Shown here: one piece after another, positions 22,017 through 31,100 of the stretch | Numbering within the stretch: the first letter of the stretch is position 1 | Layout of the letters: each line of letters opens with the position of its first letter | The notes under the pieces: generated by a model | The model's database searches: none | Told to the model about the DNA's origin: nothing | The model's input: the letters and a program-made list of their open reading frames with translations, nothing else | Position numbers and translations under genes: made by a program | Source: UBA6115 sp040776985 | GTDB lineage: Bacteria; Bacillota; Clostridia; Christensenellales; Aristaeellaceae | Length of the DNA: 64,000 bases | Direction of reading: 5' to 3' | Assembly: GCA_040776985.1 (NCBI GenBank) | Contig: JAXGZL010000002.1 | Span: 558,001 to 622,000, forward strand

Positions 22017-23422
22017 TGAAACTGATCAAACGCAACATCCGCGCCATTGTGCTGGTGGTTCTGCTGATGCTGGGCTCCCTGGTGGGCTATGGCGCCTATA
22101 GCCTGATCAATTTTGGCAACCGCTGGTTCTCCTCTGCGGCCAATGTCTACGCCAGGCGTCAGAAGAGCGATGTGATTCCCGGGCGCATCTATGACCGGGG
22201 CGGGGCCTTGCTGGCCAGCAGCGATGAAACAGGCAAGCGGTATTACCATAAAGACAGGGCGATCCGGTCTTCCGTGGTACATGTGGTGGGTGACAGCGCC
22301 AACAACGTGGCTTATGGGGTGGAGTCTTTCATGGCCCAGTACCTGTATGGCTTCAATGACAACTATCTGGACAGGCTGCGCCAGGCCTTCAGCGGGGGAA
22401 AGCGCCACGGCAATGACATCAGGATCTCCATCGACGCAGGCTTGTCCTCCTATATTGCCAAATCCTTCCCATCCGGGAAATCCGGGGCGGTGGTGGTGAT
22501 GAACTACAAAACCGGCGAGTTGCTGAGCCTGCAGAGCTTCCCCGTCTTTGACCCCACCAATGTCACCAGGGAAGTGGAAACAGACAAACAAAAGCCCTTC
22601 TGGAACAAGGCTACCAGGTGGCTGAGCGCCCCTGGCTCCACCTTTAAGGTGGTGACCCTGGCCGCGGCCCTCAAGGGCATCCCCGATGCCATGAGCAAGA
22701 CCTATGAGTGCACCGGCGCCTTCCAGGTGGGGGACACCATGGTGACGGACGCGGGGATGGCCGCCCATGGCACCATCAACCTGAAGAAGGCGATGGAGGT
22801 CAGCTGCAACATCACCTTTGCCAAGCTGGCCCTGGAGATGGGGGATGAGTCCCTGCGCAAAGCAGCCCAGGCCTTTGGCATGGATGACTATCTGCTGTTC
22901 ACCGACCTGGTGGTGGAGAACTCCAGGTATCCGGCTACCAACCGGGTCAACAAGGAAATTGCCTGGACTGGCGCCGGACAAAGCGCTTTGCTGCTGACCC
23001 CGCTGCACATGGCCATGATTACCTCTGCCATCGCCAATGACGGGGTGATGATGGAGCCCAAGATCCTCCTTCAGGCCAGCAGCGATACAGGCGCCACCAA
23101 GGCAAGCCTTACGCCCAGGGTATATAAAAAACCGCTTCAGGCCTTTGAAGCGGATGTGATCGCGGATGGCATGCGCAGGGTGGTCACTCATGGCACAGGA
23201 AGGCAGGCTGCGGTGTCCGGGCTGAAGGTCTGCGGAAAGACCGGTTCAGCGCAGATCGCGGGACAGGAGGAGACCAATGCCTGGTTCATCGGCTTTCTGG
23301 ATGAGCCGGATCTGCCCTATGCGCTGTGCATTGTGGTGGAGGACGCTGGCGGAGGCGGCCAGGTGGCAGCGCCGCTGGCGGCAACCATCTTTAAGCAGCT
23401 CAGGCATCTGCGCGCCAACTGA
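22016..23422 (+). CDS. Penicillin-binding protein (class B-type transpeptidase, PbpA-like)
   Basis: A 468-residue transpeptidase that cross-links peptidoglycan, the natural partner of the SEDS enzyme encoded directly upstream. An N-terminal membrane anchor (about 10-30) precedes a short N-terminal domain (IPGRIYDRGGALLASS) and the penicillin-binding domain with all three active-site motifs: S208-T-F-K211, S263-C-N265 and K408-T-G410. It is shorter than typical PBP2 or FtsI and resembles the PbpA of FHA-RodA-PbpA operons. It is the last gene of this operon. Confidence 0.95.
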   Translation: MKLIKRNIRAIVLVVLLMLGSLVGYGAYSLINFGNRWFSSAANVYARRQKSDVIPGRIYDRGGALLASSDETGKRYYHKDRAIRSSVVHVVGDSANNVAYGVESFMAQYLYGFNDNYLDRLRQAFSGGKRHGNDIRISIDAGLSSYIAKSFPSGKSGAVVVMNYKTGELLSLQSFPVFDPTNVTREVETDKQKPFWNKATRWLSAPGSTFKVVTLAAALKGIPDAMSKTYECTGAFQVGDTMVTDAGMAAHGTINLKKAMEVSCNITFAKLALEMGDESLRKAAQAFGMDDYLLFTDLVVENSRYPATNRVNKEIAWTGAGQSALLLTPLHMAMITSAIANDGVMMEPKILLQASSDTGATKASLTPRVYKKPLQAFEADVIADGMRRVVTHGTGRQAAVSGLKVCGKTGSAQIAGQEETNAWFIGFLDEPDLPYALCIVVEDAGGGGQVAAPLAATIFKQLRHLRAN

Positions 23423-23431
23423 CAGGCTTGG

Positions 23432-23668
23432 TCACAGGCTGAAATAGGCGTCCAGCAGCAGCATGACCCGGCCTTCCATTGCTTCATCAGCGTCATCGGG
23501 CAGGATGTCGTCCAGGATCAGTTCAAACAGATCGTCTTCGTCCTCTTCCTGGCTATGCCTTGCTTCAGCTTCAATGATTCCCTGAACCAAGGCGTCAAAG
23601 GCCGCCGGGTCAAACCCGGCGGCATGTTTTGACAGTTTCTTTAACAGGTCTTTGTGGGAAAGTGTCAT
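23432..23668 (-). CDS. Small acidic hypothetical protein
   Basis: 78 residues, strongly acidic in the middle (HSQEEDEDDLFELILDDILP), without membrane segments or cysteines. The ATG has GAGAGG seven bases upstream and starts only eight bases after the ricT stop, so it is cotranscribed with darA-holB-ricT. In Bacillus the gene following ricT is yabA (a DnaA/DnaN-binding initiation inhibitor), but this protein lacks YabA's zinc motif and is shorter. I do not recognise the family. Confidence 0.65.
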   Translation of the reverse strand: MTLSHKDLLKKLSKHAAGFDPAAFDALVQGIIEAEARHSQEEDEDDLFELILDDILPDDADEAMEGRVMLLLDAYFSL

Positions 23669-23676
23669 TTTTCCTC

Positions 23677-24633
23677 TCAGTCGTCCATAATCTGTTTGCC
23701 ACCATTGGCGATTTCCACATCCGTGCCGAGGAACTCTTCGTCATCAGAGACGATATCGCTCAAGACCTTGGGGCTGGCCTCCCGCTTGCGCTTGTCTAAT
23801 TTCTGTTCTGGCGCAGGGCTGACAGGCTGCAGCCTTTTCACCTCATCCATGGGATATTCGCGGATTTCGGAGCTGTCTCCCTGGTTGATCCGCACCTTGA
23901 TGGATTCCATCAGGGGGTTCAGGTCGGTTACAATGCCGCGCCCGTCCGGGGTGATCACTTCCTTGCCCACCTTGGGCATCTGTTTGCGGGTTTTCTGATA
24001 CTGCTCATGCTCGTATCCCAGGCAGCACATCAGCCGGCCGCATACTCCGGAGATTTTTGTGGGGTTAAGGGACAGGCTCTGGTCCTTGGCCATGCGGATG
24101 GACACCGGCTGGAACTCCTGCAAATGCTGGGTGCAGCATAAGGGACGACCGCAGGGGCCCAGGCCGCCGATCAGCCTGGCTTCATCCCGCACGCCGATCT
24201 GTTTGAGCTCAATCCGGGTGCGGAACACCGAGGCCAGGTCCTTAACCAGCTTCCGGAAGTCCACCCGACCGCCGGAGGTGAAGTAGACCAACAGCTTGCT
24301 CTGGTCCATGTTGTATTCCACCTTGACCAGCTTCATGTCCAGCTTGTGCTCCTGCACCTTCTGGCGGCAGATATCCAGCGCTTCCGCCTCCCGGGCTTTG
24401 CGCTGCGCCTGCTGCTCCAGGTCGCTCTGGGTCACCATGCGGACCACATTGCGAAGGGGCTGCCTGATCAGCTGATCATCCACCTGGTGCGCGCTTTCAA
24501 CCACCTGGGCTATCTCCATACCCCGGTTTGTTTCCACCACAACAGATTGGCCAACCATCAGGGTTAATGAACCGGGGCTGAAGTAATACATTTTCCCGGC
24601 CTGTACAAAACGAACGCCGATAACCATGGGCAT
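23677..24633 (-). CDS. ricT: RicT/PSP1 family protein (YaaT, stage 0 sporulation)
   Basis: A 318-residue PSP1-domain protein. In Bacillus, RicT (YaaT) forms a complex with RicA and RicF that carries iron-sulfur clusters and guides RNase Y-dependent mRNA maturation and development. The cluster-binding cysteines are visible in LGPCGRPLCCTQHL and VCGRLMCCLGYEH, and the N-terminal PSP1 region (FSPGSLTLMVGQSVVVETNRG) is intact. A GGAGG site precedes the ATG. RicA and RicF genes are not in the window. The C-terminal tail of about 60 residues is basic and then acidic. Confidence 0.93.
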   Translation of the reverse strand: MPMVIGVRFVQAGKMYYFSPGSLTLMVGQSVVVETNRGMEIAQVVESAHQVDDQLIRQPLRNVVRMVTQSDLEQQAQRKAREAEALDICRQKVQEHKLDMKLVKVEYNMDQSKLLVYFTSGGRVDFRKLVKDLASVFRTRIELKQIGVRDEARLIGGLGPCGRPLCCTQHLQEFQPVSIRMAKDQSLSLNPTKISGVCGRLMCCLGYEHEQYQKTRKQMPKVGKEVITPDGRGIVTDLNPLMESIKVRINQGDSSEIREYPMDEVKRLQPVSPAPEQKLDKRKREASPKVLSDIVSDDEEFLGTDVEIANGGKQIMDD

Positions 24634-24637
24634 GAGA

Positions 24638-25615
24638 TTATTCCTCCGATAAAGTAAGTAGAAGTTGGTCTGTCATGGCCTGCCAGGACAGATTGGAAGC
24701 GCGCTGCCGTCTGGCGTGGAACAGCGCCTCCAGGGTCTGGCGGTGTTTTTGCGCCGCCTCGTCAAATGACAAATCACCCTCAGCCGATTTCACGTTCTGC
24801 ATGAAATCGGCATGGGCTTTGGTTTCCAGATAGTCCAGCACCTGCCCTGCGTCCGCCTTCAAGTCTTTTAGGTGATCAGATGCTTCCGGGGTGTTGGACA
24901 GCGCATCAAATGCCCTGTCTGCCTTGTCCTTCAGCTGCCAGAAGTCATCATCCTGATGCAGGCGCAGGACCATCCCGGGGCTGCCTGAAGAAAGCGGAAT
25001 CAGCCTGCTGACAGTTTCCTCATCCAAGTCCCCTTGTGAAAGCACATCCGCCATCAGCTCATCCGGCCAGGCTGGCATGCGCTGCAGCAGGCAGCGGGAC
25101 AGGATGGTGGGCAGCACAGCCTTTTCATTCACCGCGGTCAGGATATAGAGCGTTGATGAGTCTGGCTCCTCAATGGCTTTGAGCAGCGCATTCTGCGCAG
25201 GCACCGTGAACAGGTCAAAGCCTTCCAGAATCACGGCCCTGCGGCCTTGCTCCAGCGGATAGAGTTTCAGCTGGGCCAGCATATCGCGGACCTGCTCGAT
25301 CTTGATGGACTTCTCACCGGATGCCAGCCTGATGACCAGCAGGTTGGGGTGGCTTTCCGCTATCACACGACAGCAGGCCTTGCATTCCCCGCAGGGAATG
25401 GCGCCATCCTGCTGGCAGAAAAGATAAAGACACAGCAGTTTTGCCAGGGTTCTTTTCCCCACACCAAAAGGCCCTGAGAGCATCAGGGCCTGTGGCGCGC
25501 TGCCGCTTTGATACCTGTTGGCTAGGGTGTCAAAGGATGCAGACAGGGCGCTGAAACGGGACATGAGATCAGCTGGTTGTCTCATCAACGTGTCGTAACT
25601 GGGAGCCTTGGACAA
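24638..25615 (-). CDS. holB: DNA polymerase III delta-prime subunit
   Basis: A 325-residue clamp-loader subunit. It has an AAA+ core with P-loop GPFGVGKRT, a zinc-binding cysteine group CGECKACC, an LLKAIEEPDSSTLYIL sensor segment and an SRC box (ILSRCLLQRMP). It helps load the DnaN clamp at primer ends. The first in-frame codon is TTG, five bases after darA and without a clear ribosome site; ATG codons 10 and 17 residues later are alternatives, so the exact start is uncertain. The darA-holB-ricT order matches Bacillus. Confidence 0.93.
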   Translation of the reverse strand: MSKAPSYDTLMRQPADLMSRFSALSASFDTLANRYQSGSAPQALMLSGPFGVGKRTLAKLLCLYLFCQQDGAIPCGECKACCRVIAESHPNLLVIRLASGEKSIKIEQVRDMLAQLKLYPLEQGRRAVILEGFDLFTVPAQNALLKAIEEPDSSTLYILTAVNEKAVLPTILSRCLLQRMPAWPDELMADVLSQGDLDEETVSRLIPLSSGSPGMVLRLHQDDDFWQLKDKADRAFDALSNTPEASDHLKDLKADAGQVLDYLETKAHADFMQNVKSAEGDLSFDEAAQKHRQTLEALFHARRQRASNLSWQAMTDQLLLTLSEE

Positions 25616-25620
25616 ATTGG

Positions 25621-25950
25621 TCAGATCTTCAGGAACTGCTCAACATTGAGCACAAAGACCGTGGCGCCGCCCACCGTGACCTCAATGGGGTAGGGGGCAT
25701 ACATGCCGGTGGCGCCGCCCATGGTGACCGGGGAGGTGGCAATCTGCTTGCGGCTTTTGCACACCTTCTCAATGATCGCCATGCAGGCATCAAAACGGTC
25801 GTCTTCAACACCAACCAGCAGCGTTGTGTTCCCAGCGCGCAGAAAACCACCGGTGGTGGCGAGTTTGGTCACACCGTATCCTTCACCCATCAGTTCACTT
25901 ACCAGATGGGCAGCATCTTCATCCTGGACAATGGCAATGATCAGTTTCAT
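25621..25950 (-). CDS. darA: Cyclic-di-AMP receptor DarA (PstA)
   Basis: A 109-residue PII-like protein of the DUF970 family that binds c-di-AMP as a trimer. Family features are the N-terminal MKLIIAIVQDEDAAHLVSEL strand-helix, TTGGFLRAGNTTLLVGVED and the C-terminal PIEVTVGGATVFVL strand. AAAGGAGG precedes the ATG. First gene of its operon, under a clear promoter. Confidence 0.95.
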   Translation of the reverse strand: MKLIIAIVQDEDAAHLVSELMGEGYGVTKLATTGGFLRAGNTTLLVGVEDDRFDACMAIIEKVCKSRKQIATSPVTMGGATGMYAPYPIEVTVGGATVFVLNVEQFLKI

Positions 25951-26006
25951 GGCCTTTAACCTCCTTTTCGGTTATGCGGAAGAGGTATTCCGCTCCAGTC
26001 AGTTAC

Positions 26007-26035
26007 AGTATACTCGTTTTTGCATGATGATTCAA
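26007..26035 (-). promoter_or_regulatory. Promoter of the darA-holB-ricT operon
   Basis: Minus strand: TTGAAT, 17 bases, TATACT, about 57 bases before the darA start. Divergent from the plsX promoter, whose -35 box starts 13 bases beyond. Confidence 0.78.
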
Positions 26036-26047
26036 GCCCGGCCGCGC

Positions 26048-26076
26048 TTGTCAACATTTGGCCTGTATGATAAAAT
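26048..26076 (+). promoter_or_regulatory. Promoter of the plsX-acpP operon
   Basis: TTGTCA, 17 bases, TAAAAT, 42 bases before the plsX ATG. No FapR-type inverted repeat was seen in the leader. Confidence 0.72.
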
Positions 26077-26118
26077 AACACAGGTTTGGCGCGTCAAATG
26101 CCAGACAACAGGAGTAAG

Positions 26119-27123
26119 ATGATTACAGTTTTCTTGGACGCCATGGGGGGAGACCATGCGCCGGAGGCAAGCTGCCAGGGCGCCATTGAGGCGCTGCGGG
26201 CGGATTCTGACCTGCAGATCACCCTGGCGGGGCCAGTGGATGCCATCACCCCTTTGATAAAAAATGCTGATGATGTCAGGGACAGGCTCCTGGTGGTGGA
26301 CGCCCCTGAGGTGATTGACAACCACGAGTCACCGGCGCTGGCCATCCGCCAGAAAAAGCAAAGCGCCGTGGTGATGGGCATGCTGGCTGTGAGAAATGGT
26401 GAGATGGACGCCTTTGTCTCCGCCGGTTCCACTGGCGCTGTGCTGGTGGGGGGCATGCTTCGCCTGGGGCGGATCCCGGGGATCGAGCGGCCCGCCCTGG
26501 CGCCTCTTCTGCCTGGCAGCAAGGGGCAGTTTCTGCTTATTGACTGCGGCGCCAACGTGGACAGCCGCCCGGAGTGGCTGGCTCAGTTTGCCGTCATGGG
26601 CGATGCCTACATGAAAAAAGTGATGGGCATCGAAAGCCCGCGGATTGGCCTTGTCAACAACGGCGCTGAAGAGGAAAAGGGCAACCTGCTCTACAGCGAG
26701 GCCCATCAACAGATCAAGAAAATGCCTGTCAACTTTGTGGGCAACATTGAAGGGCGCTATATCCCTGCTGGCCATGCAGACGTTATTGTCTGCGATGGCT
26801 TTGACGGCAACATCATCCTGAAGTACACCGAAGGCGTGGCGGAGACGCTGATGGGCATTATCAAACGGGAACTGATGGCCGATACAGTCAGCAAACTGGG
26901 CGCGCTGCTTTCAAAGAATGCCTACAGGCGGGTAAAAAAGCAGATGGACTACACCGAGGTGGGCGGCGCCCCCCTGCTGGGCGTGCAGGGCGCCGTGGTC
27001 AAGGCCCATGGCTCCAGCAATGCCAACGCCTTTAAAAACGCGATCCGTCAGGCGGTTCAAATGGTCAGAGGAGGCGTGGCGGATGCCATTGCCCAGGCTA
27101 TTGCCACTGATGACAAGCCCTAA
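26119..27123 (+). CDS. plsX: Phosphate acyltransferase PlsX
   Basis: PlsX converts acyl-ACP to acyl-phosphate, the first step of phosphatidic acid synthesis. The 334-residue protein starts with the typical ITVFLDAMGGDHAPEA and has FVSAGSTGAVLVGGM, ALLLxxDCGAN-like FLLIDCGANVDSRPEWL and DGFDGNIILKYTEG. The ATG at 26119 is chosen over an earlier in-frame start because AGGAG lies just upstream and it begins at the conserved N-terminus. acpP, encoding its substrate carrier, follows after 23 bases. Confidence 0.96.
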   Translation: MITVFLDAMGGDHAPEASCQGAIEALRADSDLQITLAGPVDAITPLIKNADDVRDRLLVVDAPEVIDNHESPALAIRQKKQSAVVMGMLAVRNGEMDAFVSAGSTGAVLVGGMLRLGRIPGIERPALAPLLPGSKGQFLLIDCGANVDSRPEWLAQFAVMGDAYMKKVMGIESPRIGLVNNGAEEEKGNLLYSEAHQQIKKMPVNFVGNIEGRYIPAGHADVIVCDGFDGNIILKYTEGVAETLMGIIKRELMADTVSKLGALLSKNAYRRVKKQMDYTEVGGAPLLGVQGAVVKAHGSSNANAFKNAIRQAVQMVRGGVADAIAQAIATDDKP

Positions 27124-27146
27124 CAATCAATCAGGAGGAAGAACAC

Positions 27147-27377
27147 ATGGTATTTGAAACCGTTGCGAAACTCATTGCCAACCAGCTGAAGGTGGCGCCC
27201 GAAAAGGTTACCCGGGAGGCCAAACTGGTGGAAGACCTGGGAGCGGACAGCGCCAATGTGATGGTGCTGATCATGGACTTGGAAGACGCCTTCAACATGC
27301 AGGTGGAGGACAGCGCCATCACCAACCTGAAAACCGTGGGTGATGTGGTGGACTACATTGAAGCCAGCAAAGGCTGA
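27147..27377 (+). CDS. acpP: Acyl carrier protein
   Basis: A 76-residue ACP that carries acyl chains on a 4'-phosphopantetheine arm. The attachment serine is in LGADSANVMVLIMDLED, where the residue after Ser is Ala instead of the usual Leu and the following acidic residue is Asn. The rest of the four-helix pattern is normal. AGGAGGAAG precedes the ATG. The plsX-acpP-rnc-smc-ftsY order is common in Bacillota. Confidence 0.94.
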   Translation: MVFETVAKLIANQLKVAPEKVTREAKLVEDLGADSANVMVLIMDLEDAFNMQVEDSAITNLKTVGDVVDYIEASKG

Positions 27378-27391
27378 GACGCCCTATGGCC

Positions 27392-27424
27392 GGCTGCTGC
27401 GCCTCTGGCCGGCAGCCCTTTTTT
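27392..27424 (+). terminator. Intrinsic terminator after acpP
   Basis: GGCTGCTG pairs with CGGCAGCC (one T-G) over a 10-base loop and is followed by CTTTTTT. It sits between acpP and rnc, so rnc-smc-ftsY expression depends on readthrough or another promoter. Confidence 0.78.
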
Positions 27425-27437
27425 ATGTGAGGCTCAC

Positions 27438-28130
27438 ATGGCAGATCTGAAGGCGCTGGAAGGGCGGCTGGGCTATGCTTTTAAGGATAAGAAGCTCTTA
27501 TCCCGGGCTTTGACCCATGCCTCCATGACCCCTGAAATCAGCAACCAGCGCCTGGAGTTTTTGGGCGACGCGGTGCTTGAGTTGTGCATCAGCGACCTAT
27601 TGTATCACCTTGACAGGACAGAGGACGAGGGCAGCCTCACCCGGCGGCGTCAACAGCTGGTGTGTGAGGGCGCCCTGGCCCAGGTGGCGCGCGGGCTTGG
27701 CATCGGGGACTGCCTGCGGATGAAGCCGGAGCTGGTCCGCGCTGGTGGCAGGAAGCGTCCTGCCCTCCTGGCGGATGCCATGGAAGCGGTGATCGCCGCC
27801 GTCTACCTGGATGGCGGCATGGCGGCAGCCAGTCAATTGGTCAAGGGTTTATGGGCTGCCCTGATGCCAAAGGCAGATGATGCCCTGGACGCCAAAGGCG
27901 CCTTGCAGGCCTATCTGCAGGGCAAGGGACTGCCCCAGCCGGAATATCAGCTGATCAACCAGGAGGGACCGCCTCACAGCCCGCGTTTTGAGAGCGCCGT
28001 TTACGCCTCTGGACGGGAACTGGCCCGCGCCTGGGGGGACACCATCAAGGCAGCCCAGCAGCTGGCGGCGTCACGGGGCCTGGCAATATTACAAAGAGAA
28101 GAAGCAGACGATGAAATTAACCCGGCTTGA
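27438..28130 (+). CDS. rnc: Ribonuclease III
   Basis: Cleaves double-stranded RNA, including rRNA precursors. The 230-residue protein has the signature NQRLEFLGDAVLEL with catalytic Glu and Asp, a second catalytic site in LLADAMEAVIAAVYLDGG, and a C-terminal double-stranded RNA-binding domain (GALQAYLQGKGLPQPEYQL). Its end overlaps the smc start by 20 bases. Confidence 0.96.
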   Translation: MADLKALEGRLGYAFKDKKLLSRALTHASMTPEISNQRLEFLGDAVLELCISDLLYHLDRTEDEGSLTRRRQQLVCEGALAQVARGLGIGDCLRMKPELVRAGGRKRPALLADAMEAVIAAVYLDGGMAAASQLVKGLWAALMPKADDALDAKGALQAYLQGKGLPQPEYQLINQEGPPHSPRFESAVYASGRELARAWGDTIKAAQQLAASRGLAILQREEADDEINPA

Positions 28131-31100
28131 GCTATACGGCTTTAAATCCTTCCCGCAGCGCACCAGCATCAGCTTTGATGATGGCATTACAGGCATTGTC
28201 GGGCCCAATGGCTCCGGCAAAAGCAACATCGCGGATGCCATGCGCTGGGTGCTGGGGGAGCAAAGCGCCAAAGCCCTGCGCGGGGCCAAGATGGAGGATG
28301 TCATTTTTGCCGGCACCCAGAAGCGCCGGATGATGCCCTACTGCGAGGTTTCCCTCATCTTCAACAACGAGGACGGCAAACTTCACGACGCCCACAGCGA
28401 GGTGATGGTGACCCGGCGGGTGTACCGCAGCGGGGAAGGGGAATACTCCCTGAACAAGAAGCCCTGCCGGCTTAAAGACATCATCGCCCTGTTCCGCGAC
28501 ACCGGCATCGGTCAGGAGGGCTATTCCCTGATTGGCCAGGGGCATATTGATGAGATCCTCTCCTCAAAAGGGGAGGAGCGCAGGGCAGCCTTTGAGGAGG
28601 CCGCCGGCATCGTCACCTATCGTTCGCGCAAGGAAGAGGCCCAGCGGAAGCTGGTCAGGACAGAGGATAACCTGTCCCGGGTCAGCGACCTGGTGGAAGA
28701 GCTGAACAGCCGCCTCCCAGCCCTGCAGGAACAGTCAAAGGCGGCCCAGCAGTATATCGTCAGCGCGGAAAAGCTGAAAAACCTGGATGTGAATGTGTTC
28801 CTCAGGCGCTATGACCGGCTGGGGGAGCGCATCAAAGGCCTTCAGGAGAACCTGGACGCCATGCAGGCCCTGATGGCCCAGCATGAAGAGGAACAGGCGC
28901 GGCTGAACCAGAAAAGGGACCAGCTGAACGAATCCCTGGCCAATCTGGAATCGGCCGCTGATCAGGCGAAAGCCAGCCTGTCTGAAAAGGAAACAGCCCT
29001 GCAGGAGCAAAGGCTGAAATCCCAGCGCAGGCAAAGTGAACTGGAAAAAGCCCGGGAGGAAACAGAGCGTCTGAGTCAACTGGCAAACAGCCTGCATGAG
29101 GATTTTGTCAGGCTGGAGGCGCTGGCGCAGCAAAGCCAGAGCGCTGAACATGAAAGCGAAAGCCAGCTTCAGCAGCTTGGCAGCAAACAGACAGAAGAGG
29201 AAAGCGCCTTGGAGCGCCTTCTGGAAGCGGTTGAAGCCGCTGAAGAAAGCCTGGAGAACCATCGCTCCCTGATGCTGCAGACAGCAGACTTTTTAAGCGG
29301 CGCCCGGGAGAACAAGGTGCGCCAGCAGATGATGCTGAGCCAGGCTGAAAAGCGCCTGGCTGAGTTGGCGCAGGACCAGACCAGTTTAAGCCAAGAACAG
29401 GAAAATCACGAGAGAACGCTGGCCGAAGCCCAGGAGAAGCATGACCATGCCAAAGCCATGGTGGAAGGCCTGTTTGCCACCCTGCATGAGCGGGAGGAGC
29501 AGGCTCGGGCGCAGCAGGAAAGCTATCAGGAGATGCTGCGGGATCTGAATGCCATCCAAGCCAAAATCAGGCATGATGAAAGCCGCCATGAGACCTTGAA
29601 GGAACTGTCCCAGGGGCTGGAGGGCTATTTCCACCCGGTGCGCCAGGCGCTGAAGTATGCCGGCAATAAACCGGGGGTTCACGGCGTGCTGGCGCAGTTG
29701 ATCAGCGTGCCCAGGGAGCTGGAAAACGCCATTGAGATGCTTTTGGGCAACACCCTGCAAAACATCGTAACCCAGGATGAGGAAACGGCCAAGCAGCTGA
29801 TTGACTACCTGCGGGAAAATAAGCTGGGCCGCACCACCTTTTTGCCCATCAGCGCCATCACAGGCAGGAGCCTGTCCCTGAAGGAGCAGGAAGTGCTGTC
29901 CATGCCCGGTTGTCTGGGTGTGGCCAGCGACCTGATCGAATGCGATGATGCCTACAGAAACATCGTGGAAAACCTGCTGGGCCGGGCGGTGATTGCCAGA
30001 ACTCTGTCAGATGCCATCCCCATTTCCCGCGCTGGCCGGCAGGCCTTTCACGTGGTCACCCTGCAGGGGGATGTGATGCGGGCAGGCGGCGCCATGACAG
30101 GGGGCGCCAGTGCCGCAAGAGCAGTCAGTCTGCTGGGGCGCGAACGGGAAATGAAGGAGCTGGCGGAGTCCCTGATCAGCCAGCAGCAAGCGGCGGACGC
30201 GCTTTCAGAAAAGATTGATGACGTTTTCCATCAGATCAAGGCTGAAGAAGGGCAACTGGCAACGCTCAGGGAAGAGGCCCAGGATGAGGAAATTGGCATT
30301 GCCCGGGAAGAGGAGAGGGTGCGCAACGCGGGGGCCGCGCTGCAAAGCAGCCAGCGGAAGCTGGATGCGGTGACTGGCGCCATTTCCCAACTGGAAACAA
30401 CTGTCAACGAGTTAAAGGAAGACCTCAGCCAAACTGACAGCAAGGCCCAGGCCATGGAAACAGACCAGGCAGCGCTGGCAGGTCAGGAAGCGGAACTGAA
30501 GGAACGGCTGTTTACCCTCCGGCAGGACATGGAAGCGCAGCGGGAGAGGACAGAGGCCGCCAGGGCAAAGCGGCAGGAAGTGAGCCAGCAGCTGGGCTTC
30601 CTGCAGCACGATCTGAAACGCCTGGAAAAGGAAACTGCCCGCATCAAGGCGCAGGAGGAAAAGGCCAGGGGGGATCTGTTAAAGCTGACTCAGCAGATGG
30701 TGGGGCTAAAGACAAACCTGGAAACTGACCAGGGTTCCCTCCTTGAATGGGAGCAGGCGGTGGCTGAGGCCAGAACGCAGGTGCTTGAAGCAGACCAGGC
30801 CAGGCGGCAGACTCAGCAGGCGTTGAAGGACTGCGGGGAGGAAGCGGAAGCGCTGCACCGACAGGTTCAGGAGGACAGCAACAAGCAGCACCGAAGTGAA
30901 CTGACCCTGGCCCGCCTGGAAGACGAGCAGACCGCGCTTTCCACCAACATCTGGAACAGCTATGAGATCAGCTACGCCATGGCGGAAAGCCTGAAAACGG
31001 AGGAAGCCTTCAACCTGCCCGCCGCGGAAAAGGAAGCGGCGGATCTGCGCCGGCAGATCAAGGAAATGGGGCCGATCAACATCCATGCCATTGAGGACTA

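Noticed and set aside
26077..26118. FapR operator upstream of plsX
   Set aside because: No inverted repeat of the FapR type is visible in the leader.
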